Shown here: positions 1 to 5,558 of the stretch, in pieces
Numbering within the stretch: position 1 is the stretch's first letter
How the letters are laid out: each line of letters begins with the position of its first letter
NCBI GenBank assembly: GCA_027028805.1
Contig: JALVHX010000174.1
Span: 1-9,528, forward strand
Length of the DNA: 9,528 nucleotides
Origin: Desulfurococcales archaeon
GTDB taxonomy: Archaea > Thermoproteota > Thermoprotei_A > Sulfolobales > Desulfurococcaceae
Reading direction: 5' to 3'
Notes under the pieces: generated by a model
Databases searched by the model: none
The model's input: the letters and a program-made list of their open reading frames with translations, nothing else
What the model was told of the DNA's origin: nothing
Program-made: the position numbers and the translations under genes

Positions 1-1
1 G

Positions 2-538
2 ATTATTCTCGGAGGCATAGTGTTTCTAGGAGAAGTACTGCTCACGCCCGCCCTTATACTATGGATAAACCTTGTAACCGACAGCATACCGGCCATAACG
101 CTCGGCGTGGAGCCGAGCGAGCCCGGGGTCATGAAGAAGCCTCCCAGCATACTTAAACCAATACTCGGTAAGACAGGGCTAACATACCTCCTCTACATAG
201 GGGTGTTGCTGACCATGCTCAGCTATCTCCCCCACTACTATACGGGAAGCCTAGTGGAGGCCACTTATCTCGCACTAGCTACTGGAGAGCTCGCCCACAG
301 CCACAACATGAGGAGCCCGGAGAAAAGCCTCCTCCGCATAGGCGTGACGCGCAACAAGTACCATATAATAGGATACCTTGCCGCGCTCGGCCTAGCCCTA
401 ATACCGGTCTATCTATTAACAGGCCTCTTCGAGACCCATCCCCTGACGCTGGCCGCGCTACTAGTAATACTGGGCATAAGCCACCTCATAATACCGATAG
501 AGGAGGTAAGGAAGAGGATAACCAGGAACTATCCATGA
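2..538 (+). CDS. Cation-transporting P-type ATPase (Ca2+ type), C-terminal part, 5' truncated by window edge
   Basis: The reading frame is open from base 2, so this is the last ~178 residues of a larger gene whose start lies outside the window. The visible part is the C-terminal membrane domain. The segment WINLVTDSIPAITLGVEP matches transmembrane helix M6 of P2A ATPases (WVNLVTDGLPA in SERCA), and the N, T and D that bind Ca2+ there are all kept, so Ca2+ or a similar divalent cation is the likely substrate. The next residues (EPGVMKKPP) match the conserved loop after M6. Three to four further hydrophobic helices follow, ending in a short basic tail (EEVRKRITRNYP), as expected for M7-M10. Ion pumping would occur at the cytoplasmic membrane. 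The phosphorylation (DKTGT) and nucleotide-binding domains are not in view, so the exact subfamily is open. Confidence 0.9.
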   Translation: MILGGIVFLGEVLLTPALILWINLVTDSIPAITLGVEPSEPGVMKKPPSILKPILGKTGLTYLLYIGVLLTMLSYLPHYYTGSLVEATYLALATGELAHSHNMRSPEKSLLRIGVTRNKYHIIGYLAALGLALIPVYLLTGLFETHPLTLAALLVILGISHLIIPIEEVRKRITRNYP

Positions 539-572
539 AGAAGACAAGCCTATCCCGTGGCCAAGGGGAGGC

Positions 573-587
573 GTAGAGAAGAGAACG
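573..587 (-). terminator. Pyrimidine-rich tract, candidate terminator of the structured RNA
   Basis: On the minus strand this reads CGTTCTCTTCTCTAC, directly after the closing helix of the folded RNA. Archaeal RNA polymerase commonly terminates at T-rich or pyrimidine-rich tracts. The run is interrupted by C, so the call is tentative. Confidence 0.35.
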
Positions 588-592
588 GTGTT

Positions 593-766
593 GACCCACC
601 CATGGATCCGGGGAACCCCAGGCCAGCCATCCCCGGATCCATCCCCGTCGCCGGGGGGCGCCACCAGCCATGGCCTCCTCCCCGGGCTGTCCGGGATTGG
701 TAAACATGACCAATCACATCATTCAATGCCCGGGGTGCCCGGGAGGGCCGGTGGCGCCGGGCGGTC
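593..766 (-). ncRNA. Candidate structured RNA with a four-way junction; no known family recognised
   Basis: Plus-strand coordinates of the pairing: P1 593-596/763-766 and 599-601/759-761; P2 602-614/630-642, 13 perfect pairs; P3 643-647/652-656, 5 pairs; P4 657-665/750-758, 9 perfect pairs. P4 continues inward through 672-675/746-749, 678-679/744-745, 681-687/737-743, 691-695/729-733 and 696-701/709-714. At the junction the helices abut with no unpaired base (601|602, 642|643, 656|657, 758|759). About 58 base pairs form within 174 nt. The minus strand is favoured: P3 then closes on GCGA, a GNRA tetraloop, a good BRE/TATA lies ~30 bases upstream and a pyrimidine tract lies downstream. I looked for RNase P, SRP, tRNA, C/D and H/ACA signatures and found none. 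The transcript ends (~778 to ~575) are inferred. A plus-strand role, as the 3' UTR of the ATPase gene, remains possible. Confidence 0.6.
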
Positions 767-797
767 TGCCACCAGGAGTATATTTATGTTTTTGCTT

Positions 798-811
798 ATT
801 ATATAGTTTCC
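798..811 (-). promoter_or_regulatory. BRE/TATA promoter, minus strand, for the structured RNA
   Basis: The minus strand reads GGAAA (811-807) followed by CTATATAAT (806-798), a purine-rich BRE and a near-consensus archaeal TATA box. The TATA centre near 802 predicts a transcription start around 776-778, 10-12 bases before the first paired base of the RNA fold. The element is close to palindromic, so it could also fire on the plus strand, but no plus-strand gene begins within about 130 bases. Confidence 0.5.
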
Positions 812-893
812 TCCCAAAAATACCCTGGCCCTCCCAGCCCCTGCTCCGAGCAGATGAGCCGCCTCTCTCCTCCAGTGTTTCCTGGGGCAACGG

Positions 894-900
894 TATAAAG
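894..900 (+). promoter_or_regulatory. TATA box for the 956-1408 gene
   Basis: TATAAAG in a GC-rich setting. Its centre near 897 predicts a start site around 920-923, giving a leader of about 35 nt before the ATG at 956. A second TATA-like string (tatatg, 932-937) is too close to the ATG to serve a normal leader. Confidence 0.4.
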
Positions 901-955
901 CCTCCGGGGGCCCCTGAAAATACCTAGGCTGTATATGGGGCTGTGTTGATGAGCC

Positions 956-1408
956 ATGTATAGGCTTCCACGCCTGATAGATGTTAACGCGAAGTCCCGT
1001 GTCTTCAGGGATAAGGATAAGCTGTTGATCCTGGGCAGATGCGTCGAGGCAGAGCATCCCTGGGCTGTTGAACAGTTCATTGAGCAGGGATACGGGGTCC
1101 TCACGGTGTGCCTCGAGGCCGAGCACATCAACATGGTTGGGTTCAAGCTGGCCGGCATACTTGTGCGCGGAGACTATGGCGAGGTAGCTGTGTTAACCGT
1201 GGACGGGAGCCCTCATTGTACACAGCTCCACTGGATGGTGGAGGAGGCCTGCAGGATCACCGGGTACACCGGCTCCCGGAGACACTTCGTCATATATAAG
1301 GGCAGGCTGGCCGAGATAAGCCGCGAGGCCGTCAAGACCAGCAGATACCTCTACAAGGTTCACCGCCTCCTCAGGGAGGCCGTGAAGGGAAACGCTCCCG
1401 TTAAATAG
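956..1408 (+). CDS. Hypothetical protein, 150 aa, four cysteines; family not recognised
   Basis: I do not recognise this protein. It is soluble, with no signal peptide or membrane segment. The start is fixed fairly well: the codon three before ATG 956 is an in-frame TGA (950-952). The central part alternates hydrophobic strands and short helices: LLILGRCVEAEHPWAVEQF (23-41), VLTVCLEAEHINMVGFKLAG (48-67), then a motif-like VLTVDGSPHCTQLHWMVEEA (79-98). The last has the density of H, C, D and G expected of a conserved binding or catalytic site. Cysteines are C29, C52, C88 and C99, with histidines at 34, 57, 87 and 92, so metal binding is possible. The C-terminal ~35 residues are basic and helical. 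It has its own promoter and is not tightly coupled to either neighbour. Confidence 0.8.
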   Translation: MYRLPRLIDVNAKSRVFRDKDKLLILGRCVEAEHPWAVEQFIEQGYGVLTVCLEAEHINMVGFKLAGILVRGDYGEVAVLTVDGSPHCTQLHWMVEEACRITGYTGSRRHFVIYKGRLAEISREAVKTSRYLYKVHRLLREAVKGNAPVK

Positions 1409-1416
1409 CATCAACG

Positions 1417-1426
1417 ATAATTATAC
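1417..1426 (+). promoter_or_regulatory. TATA box for the anchored surface protein gene
   Basis: ATAATTATAC lies directly after the previous gene. It predicts transcription from about 1448, downstream of the ATG at 1431. That argues against the longest possible frame being the real gene and for a start at 1485-1497. Confidence 0.35.
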
Positions 1427-1490
1427 ATCTATGCAAAAGGGGCCTCCAGGAGCCCCGGCACGGCTTGACTGGAGGAAAAAAGGCTTGGAG

Positions 1491-2609
1491 ATGAACATGC
1501 GCGGCGCCGCGCATGCCCTGGTGCTTCTCGCTCTGATCCAGATCCTCTCCGCCCCCGCCACCGCGGCGCGTGCAGGGGATCCCGGAGACGGTTTTTTCAG
1601 AGAAACCTATGTCTTCCATGAGAACGTTTCCCTCATCATCTATGGGAAAGGCTACTGGTACACGGCCACACGCTTCATAAACATATCGTGTCGCGGAAGC
1701 GTTGTCGCGGAGATCTCATCCCTCACGGTATACGGCGAGGCCAGTAGCCGGGACATAGAGGTGTTCCTGAGAACATCGAATATGACGCGTGAGACGGATA
1801 CCCTGTACTCCGCGCTGGTGAAGACGCTGGTCGCCCCGGCCACGCTCGGCTACATGTATCCCGGGGCCGCGTTGAGGGTTAGCCTCGTCTACAGCTACAG
1901 CTACACAACAAGGATAAAGGGCGTGCCTGCGGAGAAGCTGGGCGTGGAGGGCCGCGTCGACTCTTATAGGGATGGCGTGCACACAGCCTCCATAAGGATA
2001 GAGGGATACATAGCCCTGCATCTCCTCACAGCCCATATAGTTGAGGCGAGGCTAAGCTACACCGGGTGGAGCTACACCAACACGAACACGTCGATAAACC
2101 GCCTATACACAAAGAAGCTCCTCGGCGCCGAAGCCGATAAGACTATATCGAGGGGGGACGCCGCGGCCTCGCCCTACGTCTTCATAGCATGGGCTCCAAG
2201 GGGATCACGCGTGGTCGTTGAGGGGGTTCCCGGCTCGCGCAACGTGACTCTCATAAACCATGGAAACGGCCCTGCCGTTGTCCTCGTCCTGGGGGCCGAG
2301 AACGAGCTAAGCATCGGGGCGGCGAACTATACGCTCAACGTCATGGCGGAGGCCATGGCATCCAACACGTCGTCGACAATGTATCTGCCCGAGAAACTGG
2401 TGTCACCGCTACACCTGGAGACACGCGACTATATAGAATACGATCCGGTGACCGCGGCGGCCGTGGCCGCGGCCCTCATAGTCTTCCTGGTGATACCGGC
2501 GGTGAAGCTGGCGTCCCTGGCGAGGAGACACTCCAGGCCACGGTTCAAGGGAGGAAAATGGCTTCCCAGGAGATCATCAACCGTTCTCAGCGACCGCGGA
2601 GAGAGCTGA
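1491..2609 (+). CDS. Secreted, C-terminally membrane-anchored surface protein of unknown function
   Basis: From ATG 1491 the product is 372 aa. It opens with a signal peptide (basic MNMRG, hydrophobic ALVLLALIQIL, then small residues APATAA as a plausible cleavage region). A long extracellular domain rich in beta-prone, Tyr/Ser/Thr stretches follows. Near the end is one transmembrane helix (VTAAAVAAALIVFLVIPAVK), then a strongly basic cytoplasmic tail, giving N-out/C-in topology. Seven N-glycosylation sequons (NVS, NIS, NMT, NTS, NVT, NYT, NTS) fit an archaeal surface glycoprotein. No enzymatic motif is visible. The start is uncertain: TTG 1485 has GGAGG nine bases upstream, and ATG 1497 has GGAG six bases upstream. 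The longer frame from 1431 adds a charged N-terminus and begins upstream of the predicted transcription start. The last 23 bases overlap the convergent eL13 gene. Confidence 0.8.
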   Translation: MNMRGAAHALVLLALIQILSAPATAARAGDPGDGFFRETYVFHENVSLIIYGKGYWYTATRFINISCRGSVVAEISSLTVYGEASSRDIEVFLRTSNMTRETDTLYSALVKTLVAPATLGYMYPGAALRVSLVYSYSYTTRIKGVPAEKLGVEGRVDSYRDGVHTASIRIEGYIALHLLTAHIVEARLSYTGWSYTNTNTSINRLYTKKLLGAEADKTISRGDAAASPYVFIAWAPRGSRVVVEGVPGSRNVTLINHGNGPAVVLVLGAENELSIGAANYTLNVMAEAMASNTSSTMYLPEKLVSPLHLETRDYIEYDPVTAAAVAAALIVFLVIPAVKLASLARRHSRPRFKGGKWLPRRSSTVLSDRGES

Positions 2610-2820
2610 GGTATTCTCTCAGATTCTCTATGTTCCACTCATGCACGCTCCGCCGCCTCTTATCCACAGGTATGCCGAGCCTCTTAGCATCCCTAACGGT
2701 GAGGCCGACGGCCTTTAGCTCGCCCACGCTGAAGCCGCGGCCCCTCCTAACACCCTGATCAACTCCTCCATGGATCAAGAGCCTGGGCTTCTTAACCAGG
2801 GGCTCCGGGGGCTCGACCAT
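2587..2820 (-). CDS. rpl13e: Large ribosomal subunit protein eL13 (L13e)
   Basis: A 77-aa basic protein. The block RGRGFSVGELKAVGLT followed by LGIPVDKRRRSVHEWN is the hallmark of the archaeal/eukaryotic L13e family (GRGFS.xEL.xAGL, then AKRLGIPVDKRR). It is a 50S subunit protein that binds rRNA and has no bacterial homologue, which also makes it a useful lineage marker. The length suits the short crenarchaeal form; eukaryotic versions are much longer. The short N-terminal extension (MVEPPEPLVKKP) is variable in the family. The ATG is preceded by purine-rich sequence with GGTG five bases upstream. It is transcribed alone, divergent from the DUF211-thiolase operon and overlapping tail-to-tail with the surface protein gene. 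Confidence 0.93.
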   Translation of the reverse strand: MVEPPEPLVKKPRLLIHGGVDQGVRRGRGFSVGELKAVGLTVRDAKRLGIPVDKRRRSVHEWNIENLREYLSSLRGR

Positions 2821-2998
2821 GCCACACCACTCTCCATATACACGGCTCCCTTTTCTCCTCTCCCATATCTTCCATGAAATAAGGGGCCGCGCAACGGTTT
2901 AATACTTTACCATCCATGCTCTCCTAGGCTTGCAGGTGTTGTTGGGCCGGGTGGCCGCCTACATGGTAATTATGTTTAAAAGCCGCGCCACCATTATT
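2821..2998. promoter_or_regulatory. Divergent promoter region between eL13 and the DUF211 operon
   Basis: Candidate elements: minus-strand CTTATTTC near 2877-2884 for eL13, with a start near 2853; plus-strand TTTAATAC at 2898-2905; and plus-strand TTTAAA at 2975-2980. The exact assignment for eL13 is unclear. Confidence 0.3.
2975..2980 (+). promoter_or_regulatory. TATA box giving a leaderless DUF211 transcript
   Basis: TTTAAA is centred 27 bases before the ATG at 3005, the distance from TATA to transcription start in archaea. There is no Shine-Dalgarno sequence before 2999 or 3005. Both facts fit a leaderless mRNA beginning at or next to the start codon. Confidence 0.45.
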
Positions 2999-3004
2999 AT
3001 GGAC

Positions 3005-3313
3005 ATGGTGATAAAGAGAGCCTTGATCAAGCGCCTAGTGCTGGACGTGTTGATCCCCATTAAGGGGCCCTCGATAATAGATGTTGCTGAGAGGCTCAGC
3101 GAGCTGAACGGCGTCGAGGCCGTCAACATAACTGTTAAGGAGGTTGATGTGGAGACACAGAACATCATACTCGTCATGGAGGGCCACGACATAGATTTCG
3201 GCGAGGTTAAGGCGGTCATAGAGGATGTCGGCGGCGTTATACATAGCATAGACCAGGTGGTGGCGGGCGAGAGACTGGTGGAGGTTCCACGCGAGATAAT
3301 AGAGGAGCTATGA
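3005..3313 (+). CDS. DUF211 family protein
   Basis: From ATG 3005 the product is 102 aa. It matches the archaeal DUF211 family, small ferredoxin-fold proteins of ~90-100 residues with no settled function. The conserved pattern is visible in order: RLVLDVLIP near the start, then VEAVNITVKEVDVETQNI, then MEGHDIDFGEVKAVIEDVGG, then IHSIDQVVAGERLVEV. The fold is known to assemble into oligomers, and ion binding has been suggested for it. The frame extends upstream to a TTG at 2930, but homologues begin close to 3005 and the TATA box at 2975 supports this start. ATG 2999 is an alternative. Its stop overlaps the thiolase start (ATGA at 3310-3313), so the two are probably translationally coupled, which hints at a shared process. 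Confidence 0.85.
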   Translation: MVIKRALIKRLVLDVLIPIKGPSIIDVAERLSELNGVEAVNITVKEVDVETQNIILVMEGHDIDFGEVKAVIEDVGGVIHSIDQVVAGERLVEVPREIIEEL

Positions 3314-4248
3314 TGAGCCCCGACAAGCCTTTTCTCTACCAACGCCACACAGGCCGCTCCCTGACCCGCCGCGAGTTCGAGGAGGACGTGGTGGAGAGGG
3401 TTAGGGGAGAAGTTGAGAGACACAGCATGTTTGGGCCCGGCGACACGGTGCTCCTAGCAGTCTCGGGTGGGAAAGACAGCTTCGTGCTCGCCGACGTGCT
3501 GAGCAGGATACATAGCCCCGGCAAGCTCGTAGCGGTCACGGTTCTCGAGGGTATAGAGAAGCTTGTGCGGGAACGAGAGGCCGCGTTGATGAAGAGGTTT
3601 CTCCGGGAGCTGGGCATAGAGCACCACGTGGTATCCTTTAAGGAGATATATGGCGTGACAATGGACGAGATCGTTAGGAGGAGCATTGAGAGAGGCCTCA
3701 GCGAGAGCCCATGCACCTTCTGCGGAGTATTGAAGAGGAGGGCGATAAACAGGTTCGCGAGAATGATCGGCGCCACACGTGTCGCGACAGCCCACAACCT
3801 GGACGACGAGGTGCAGACGATTGTAATGAACATACTGCGCGGAGACACTATAAGGCTCCCCAGGCTCCACCCGAGAGCCCCGCGCCTCAGCGAGAAGTTC
3901 GTGCCCAGGATCAAGCCTCTCCGCAAGATCTACGAGTACGAGACAACGGCCTATGCATACATGAAGGGCTACTGGTTCCAGGCAGGGATATGCCCCCACG
4001 TGGACCTAAAGCCGACGCTCAGGACTATCGTGAGGAAAATAATATATGCCGCCGAGGCCGCCGAGCCCGGGTTCGCGCTCCGCTTCCTGGAAGCCGTGGA
4101 CAGGATAGCTGAGGAGAGGCTGGGGAGCATAGAGGGCCTGCCCAGGCTCCCCGTCTGCAGGATATGCGGAGAGCCCACGAGCTATGGCAGGGAGATATGT
4201 AAGGTGTGCGAGCTACTGTTAAAGATCGGCGTACCCCCGACCGGGTAG
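3310..4248 (+). CDS. TtuA/Ncs6 (CTU1)-like tRNA 2-thiouridine synthetase, N-terminal zinc finger missing
   Basis: A 312-aa PP-loop ATPase of the TtuA/CTU1 (TIGR00269) family, which adenylates a tRNA uridine (U54 in thermophiles, or wobble U34) and replaces its oxygen with sulfur. Visible features: PP-loop SGGKDS (52-57); CTFCG (C135, C138) and GICPH (C228), corresponding to the three cysteines that hold the catalytic [4Fe-4S] cluster; the conserved AHNLDDEVQT (161-170); and a C-terminal zinc finger CRIC...CKVC (C283, C286, C297, C300). Oddly, the usual N-terminal CxxC...CxxH zinc finger is gone: the equivalent stretch keeps the YQRHTGR-like core but has no cysteine before C135. The region upstream in the same frame has none either. 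The start overlaps the DUF211 stop. The sulfur donor is normally a TtuB/Urm1-like protein, which is not in this window. Confidence 0.88.
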   Translation: MMSPDKPFLYQRHTGRSLTRREFEEDVVERVRGEVERHSMFGPGDTVLLAVSGGKDSFVLADVLSRIHSPGKLVAVTVLEGIEKLVREREAALMKRFLRELGIEHHVVSFKEIYGVTMDEIVRRSIERGLSESPCTFCGVLKRRAINRFARMIGATRVATAHNLDDEVQTIVMNILRGDTIRLPRLHPRAPRLSEKFVPRIKPLRKIYEYETTAYAYMKGYWFQAGICPHVDLKPTLRTIVRKIIYAAEAAEPGFALRFLEAVDRIAEERLGSIEGLPRLPVCRICGEPTSYGREICKVCELLLKIGVPPTG

Positions 4249-4261
4249 CGGTGAACAAGCT

Positions 4262-4999
4262 TTGGCCCGCGACAAGTCCCTGCTCGACATACTAGACAGC
4301 CTTTTCTCGCAGAGCAAGATAATAGAATACCATGGCTCCAGGGCCGTCATGAAGAAGTACAGCTACGAGCCCGGCCTCGTCAAATGGCTCTTCATAAGAC
4401 TCCTCAGTAGCCCCCTCAAGATCTACCCCTTCACCCTGGATCCCCGTGAGAGGATGGAGAGAGAGGTGGGCTTCTTCACCTATAAGCCGGGCGGCGTCAG
4501 AACCCCGAGGGTGTACGAGGAGAACTGGGAGGAGCTGTATATTATAAGAGAGTATATCGAGGGCGATAGCCTCAAGGGGACATCGCCCCCATCATCCTAC
4601 GCCGCCGTCGCCGCGGCCCTCGCCAAGATACACTCCTCCCGCCGCGCGCTCGGCGACACAAAGTTCACCAACTTCCTCATCAACGGAGACGAGGTCGCCG
4701 TGATAGACGCGGAGCAGGCCGTTGAGACAGGGAACGCGCTCCATTACTCCTGGGACATAGTGGTGCTCCTCAGCACCCTAGCCGCCTCAACCATAAAGGA
4801 GAACCCGCCGTGGAGCCCCAGAGGCCTCTACGAGCGCTTCGACGCGTTCCTGGACGCATACATAGCCATATATGGATCAGAGCCCGTGGCCCTTATAAGG
4901 AATAATAAGAGGATAAAAGCGCTCCTAGCCCTCCTCATGCCACCGCCCTACAGCATGTATCTCCAGAAGGCGGCGGGAGACAAGGCTGGGAGCCCCTAG
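4262..4999 (+). CDS. Divergent protein-kinase-fold protein (Bud32/RIO/LPS-kinase-like)
   Basis: A 245-aa soluble protein with a reduced eukaryotic-like kinase plan. AVMKKY (28-33) could supply the ATP lysine, RMEREVGFF (64-72) the helix-C glutamate, and YIIREYIEG (93-101) resembles a hinge. LGDTKFTNFLI (130-140) followed by VAVIDAEQA (145-153) aligns with the catalytic HGDxxxxN and metal-binding DFG/DFD motifs. D132, N137 and D149 are retained, but the histidine is L and DFG has become DAE. The protein and substrate are unknown; small-molecule or tRNA-linked kinase roles are both conceivable. Translation starts at TTG 4262, supported by GGTGA seven bases upstream. It lies 13 bases after the thiolase stop, so it is probably the third gene of that operon. 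Its stop shares a CTAG with the convergent THUMP gene. Confidence 0.65.
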   Translation: MARDKSLLDILDSLFSQSKIIEYHGSRAVMKKYSYEPGLVKWLFIRLLSSPLKIYPFTLDPRERMEREVGFFTYKPGGVRTPRVYEENWEELYIIREYIEGDSLKGTSPPSSYAAVAAALAKIHSSRRALGDTKFTNFLINGDEVAVIDAEQAVETGNALHYSWDIVVLLSTLAASTIKENPPWSPRGLYERFDAFLDAYIAIYGSEPVALIRNNKRIKALLALLMPPPYSMYLQKAAGDKAGSP

Positions 5000-5526
5000 G
5001 GCTTCCCCGAGGCCAGGGACAGCATCTCATCCCTAGCTATAACCGAGACGGCCGCCAGCCTCCTGCGGTAGTAGAGGCGGAGGCTCCTGATATACACTAT
5101 ATAGTCAGGGTTCTCCAGGCTAACAGGCCTCTTGATCCCCTCCGCTATATATAATACCGCGTCCCTGCTGTGGGCCGGCTGACGCGTCTCCCTCCAGTAG
5201 AGCCTGCCCCTCAACACTATCCTATACGTCTTATCAACAGGTATCTTCTCGGAGAGACGCCACGCCTCCTCCGCCACATCCTCCACAAACGGCTTAACGG
5301 TGGCGTCAACGGGTATAACTCTATAGATAACCCCTATCTCGCCGGCCTCCCTACGCAACCTCTCAACCACGAGCCGTGGATCAGGGGCCCTGAACACCAG
5401 GACACCGGGGCCGCTGTCCACGAACACTATATCCCCGGCCACCTGCCTCAACACGCTTATAACATACCGGTCGTTTCCCGGGCCCGGCTCATGTGTCACA
5501 ACCAGGTTGAACTCCTGCCTAGGCAT
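4996..5526 (-). CDS. THUMP domain-containing RNA-binding protein (Tan1-like)
   Basis: A 176-aa protein. The C-terminal half (about 75-165) has the THUMP pattern: KPFVEDVAEEAWRLSEKI, then YRIVLRGRLYWRE, then DAVLYIAEGI, then the signature LENPDYIVYIRSL and a closing strand with AAVSVI. THUMP domains bind the 3' CCA/acceptor region of tRNA and deliver it to a modifying domain. None is fused here, so this is a stand-alone form like Tan1, the adaptor for ac4C formation in tRNA. The N-terminal part (FNLVVTHEPG onward) also resembles Tan1-type proteins. GGTGG seven bases before the ATG is the ribosome site. It is 32 bases downstream of the HD gene on the same strand and probably cotranscribed. The partner enzyme is unknown. 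Confidence 0.82.
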   Translation of the reverse strand: MPRQEFNLVVTHEPGPGNDRYVISVLRQVAGDIVFVDSGPGVLVFRAPDPRLVVERLRREAGEIGVIYRVIPVDATVKPFVEDVAEEAWRLSEKIPVDKTYRIVLRGRLYWRETRQPAHSRDAVLYIAEGIKRPVSLENPDYIVYIRSLRLYYRRRLAAVSVIARDEMLSLASGKP

Positions 5527-5558
5527 ATCTCATCCACCCTTCTATCCCGGTAAAGGGC

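Larger units (their letters stand above)
781..955. other. Intergenic right half: divergent promoter zone
   Basis: Together with 539-780 this makes up the only gene-free stretch longer than 300 bases. It starts AT-rich (781-810), holding the minus-strand TATA above, then continues as ordinary mixed sequence. A small hairpin (841-846/848-853) and the plus-strand TATA near 894 are the only other structures seen. The overlapping open frames on either strand lack domain-like composition and look like chance. Confidence 0.5.

Noticed and set aside
593..766. RNase P RNA, SRP RNA or an intron-containing tRNA for the folded region
   Set aside because: I could not find the conserved P4 blocks of RNase P, the GNAR/GGAA-AGCA helix-8 core of SRP, or a T-loop GTTCRANNC. 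It is also shorter than the first two usually are.
588..927. Plus-strand open frames (72 and 85 aa) across the GC-rich interval
   Set aside because: They are rich in P and G from the palindromic sequence, with no hydrophobic core or ribosome site. The base pairing explains the sequence better than coding.
946..1000. C/D-box sRNA (C box TTGATGA at 946-952, CTGA at 974-977)
   Set aside because: There is no C' box or terminal D box at the right spacing, and the region overlaps the start of a solid coding gene.
719..1158. Long minus-strand open frames overlapping the 956-1408 gene
   Set aside because: They have no domain-like composition or plausible start signals, and they are shadows of the plus-strand gene plus the GC-rich RNA region.
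1431..1490. Longer N-terminus for the anchored surface protein, from ATG 1431
   Set aside because: It would put a charged 20-residue stretch before the signal peptide, and its start lies upstream of the transcription start predicted from the TATA at 1417-1426.
3336..3999. Minus-strand open frames of 181 and 196 aa under the thiolase gene
   Set aside because: Shadows of a clearly recognisable PP-loop enzyme; Ser/Arg/Leu-biased with no motif.
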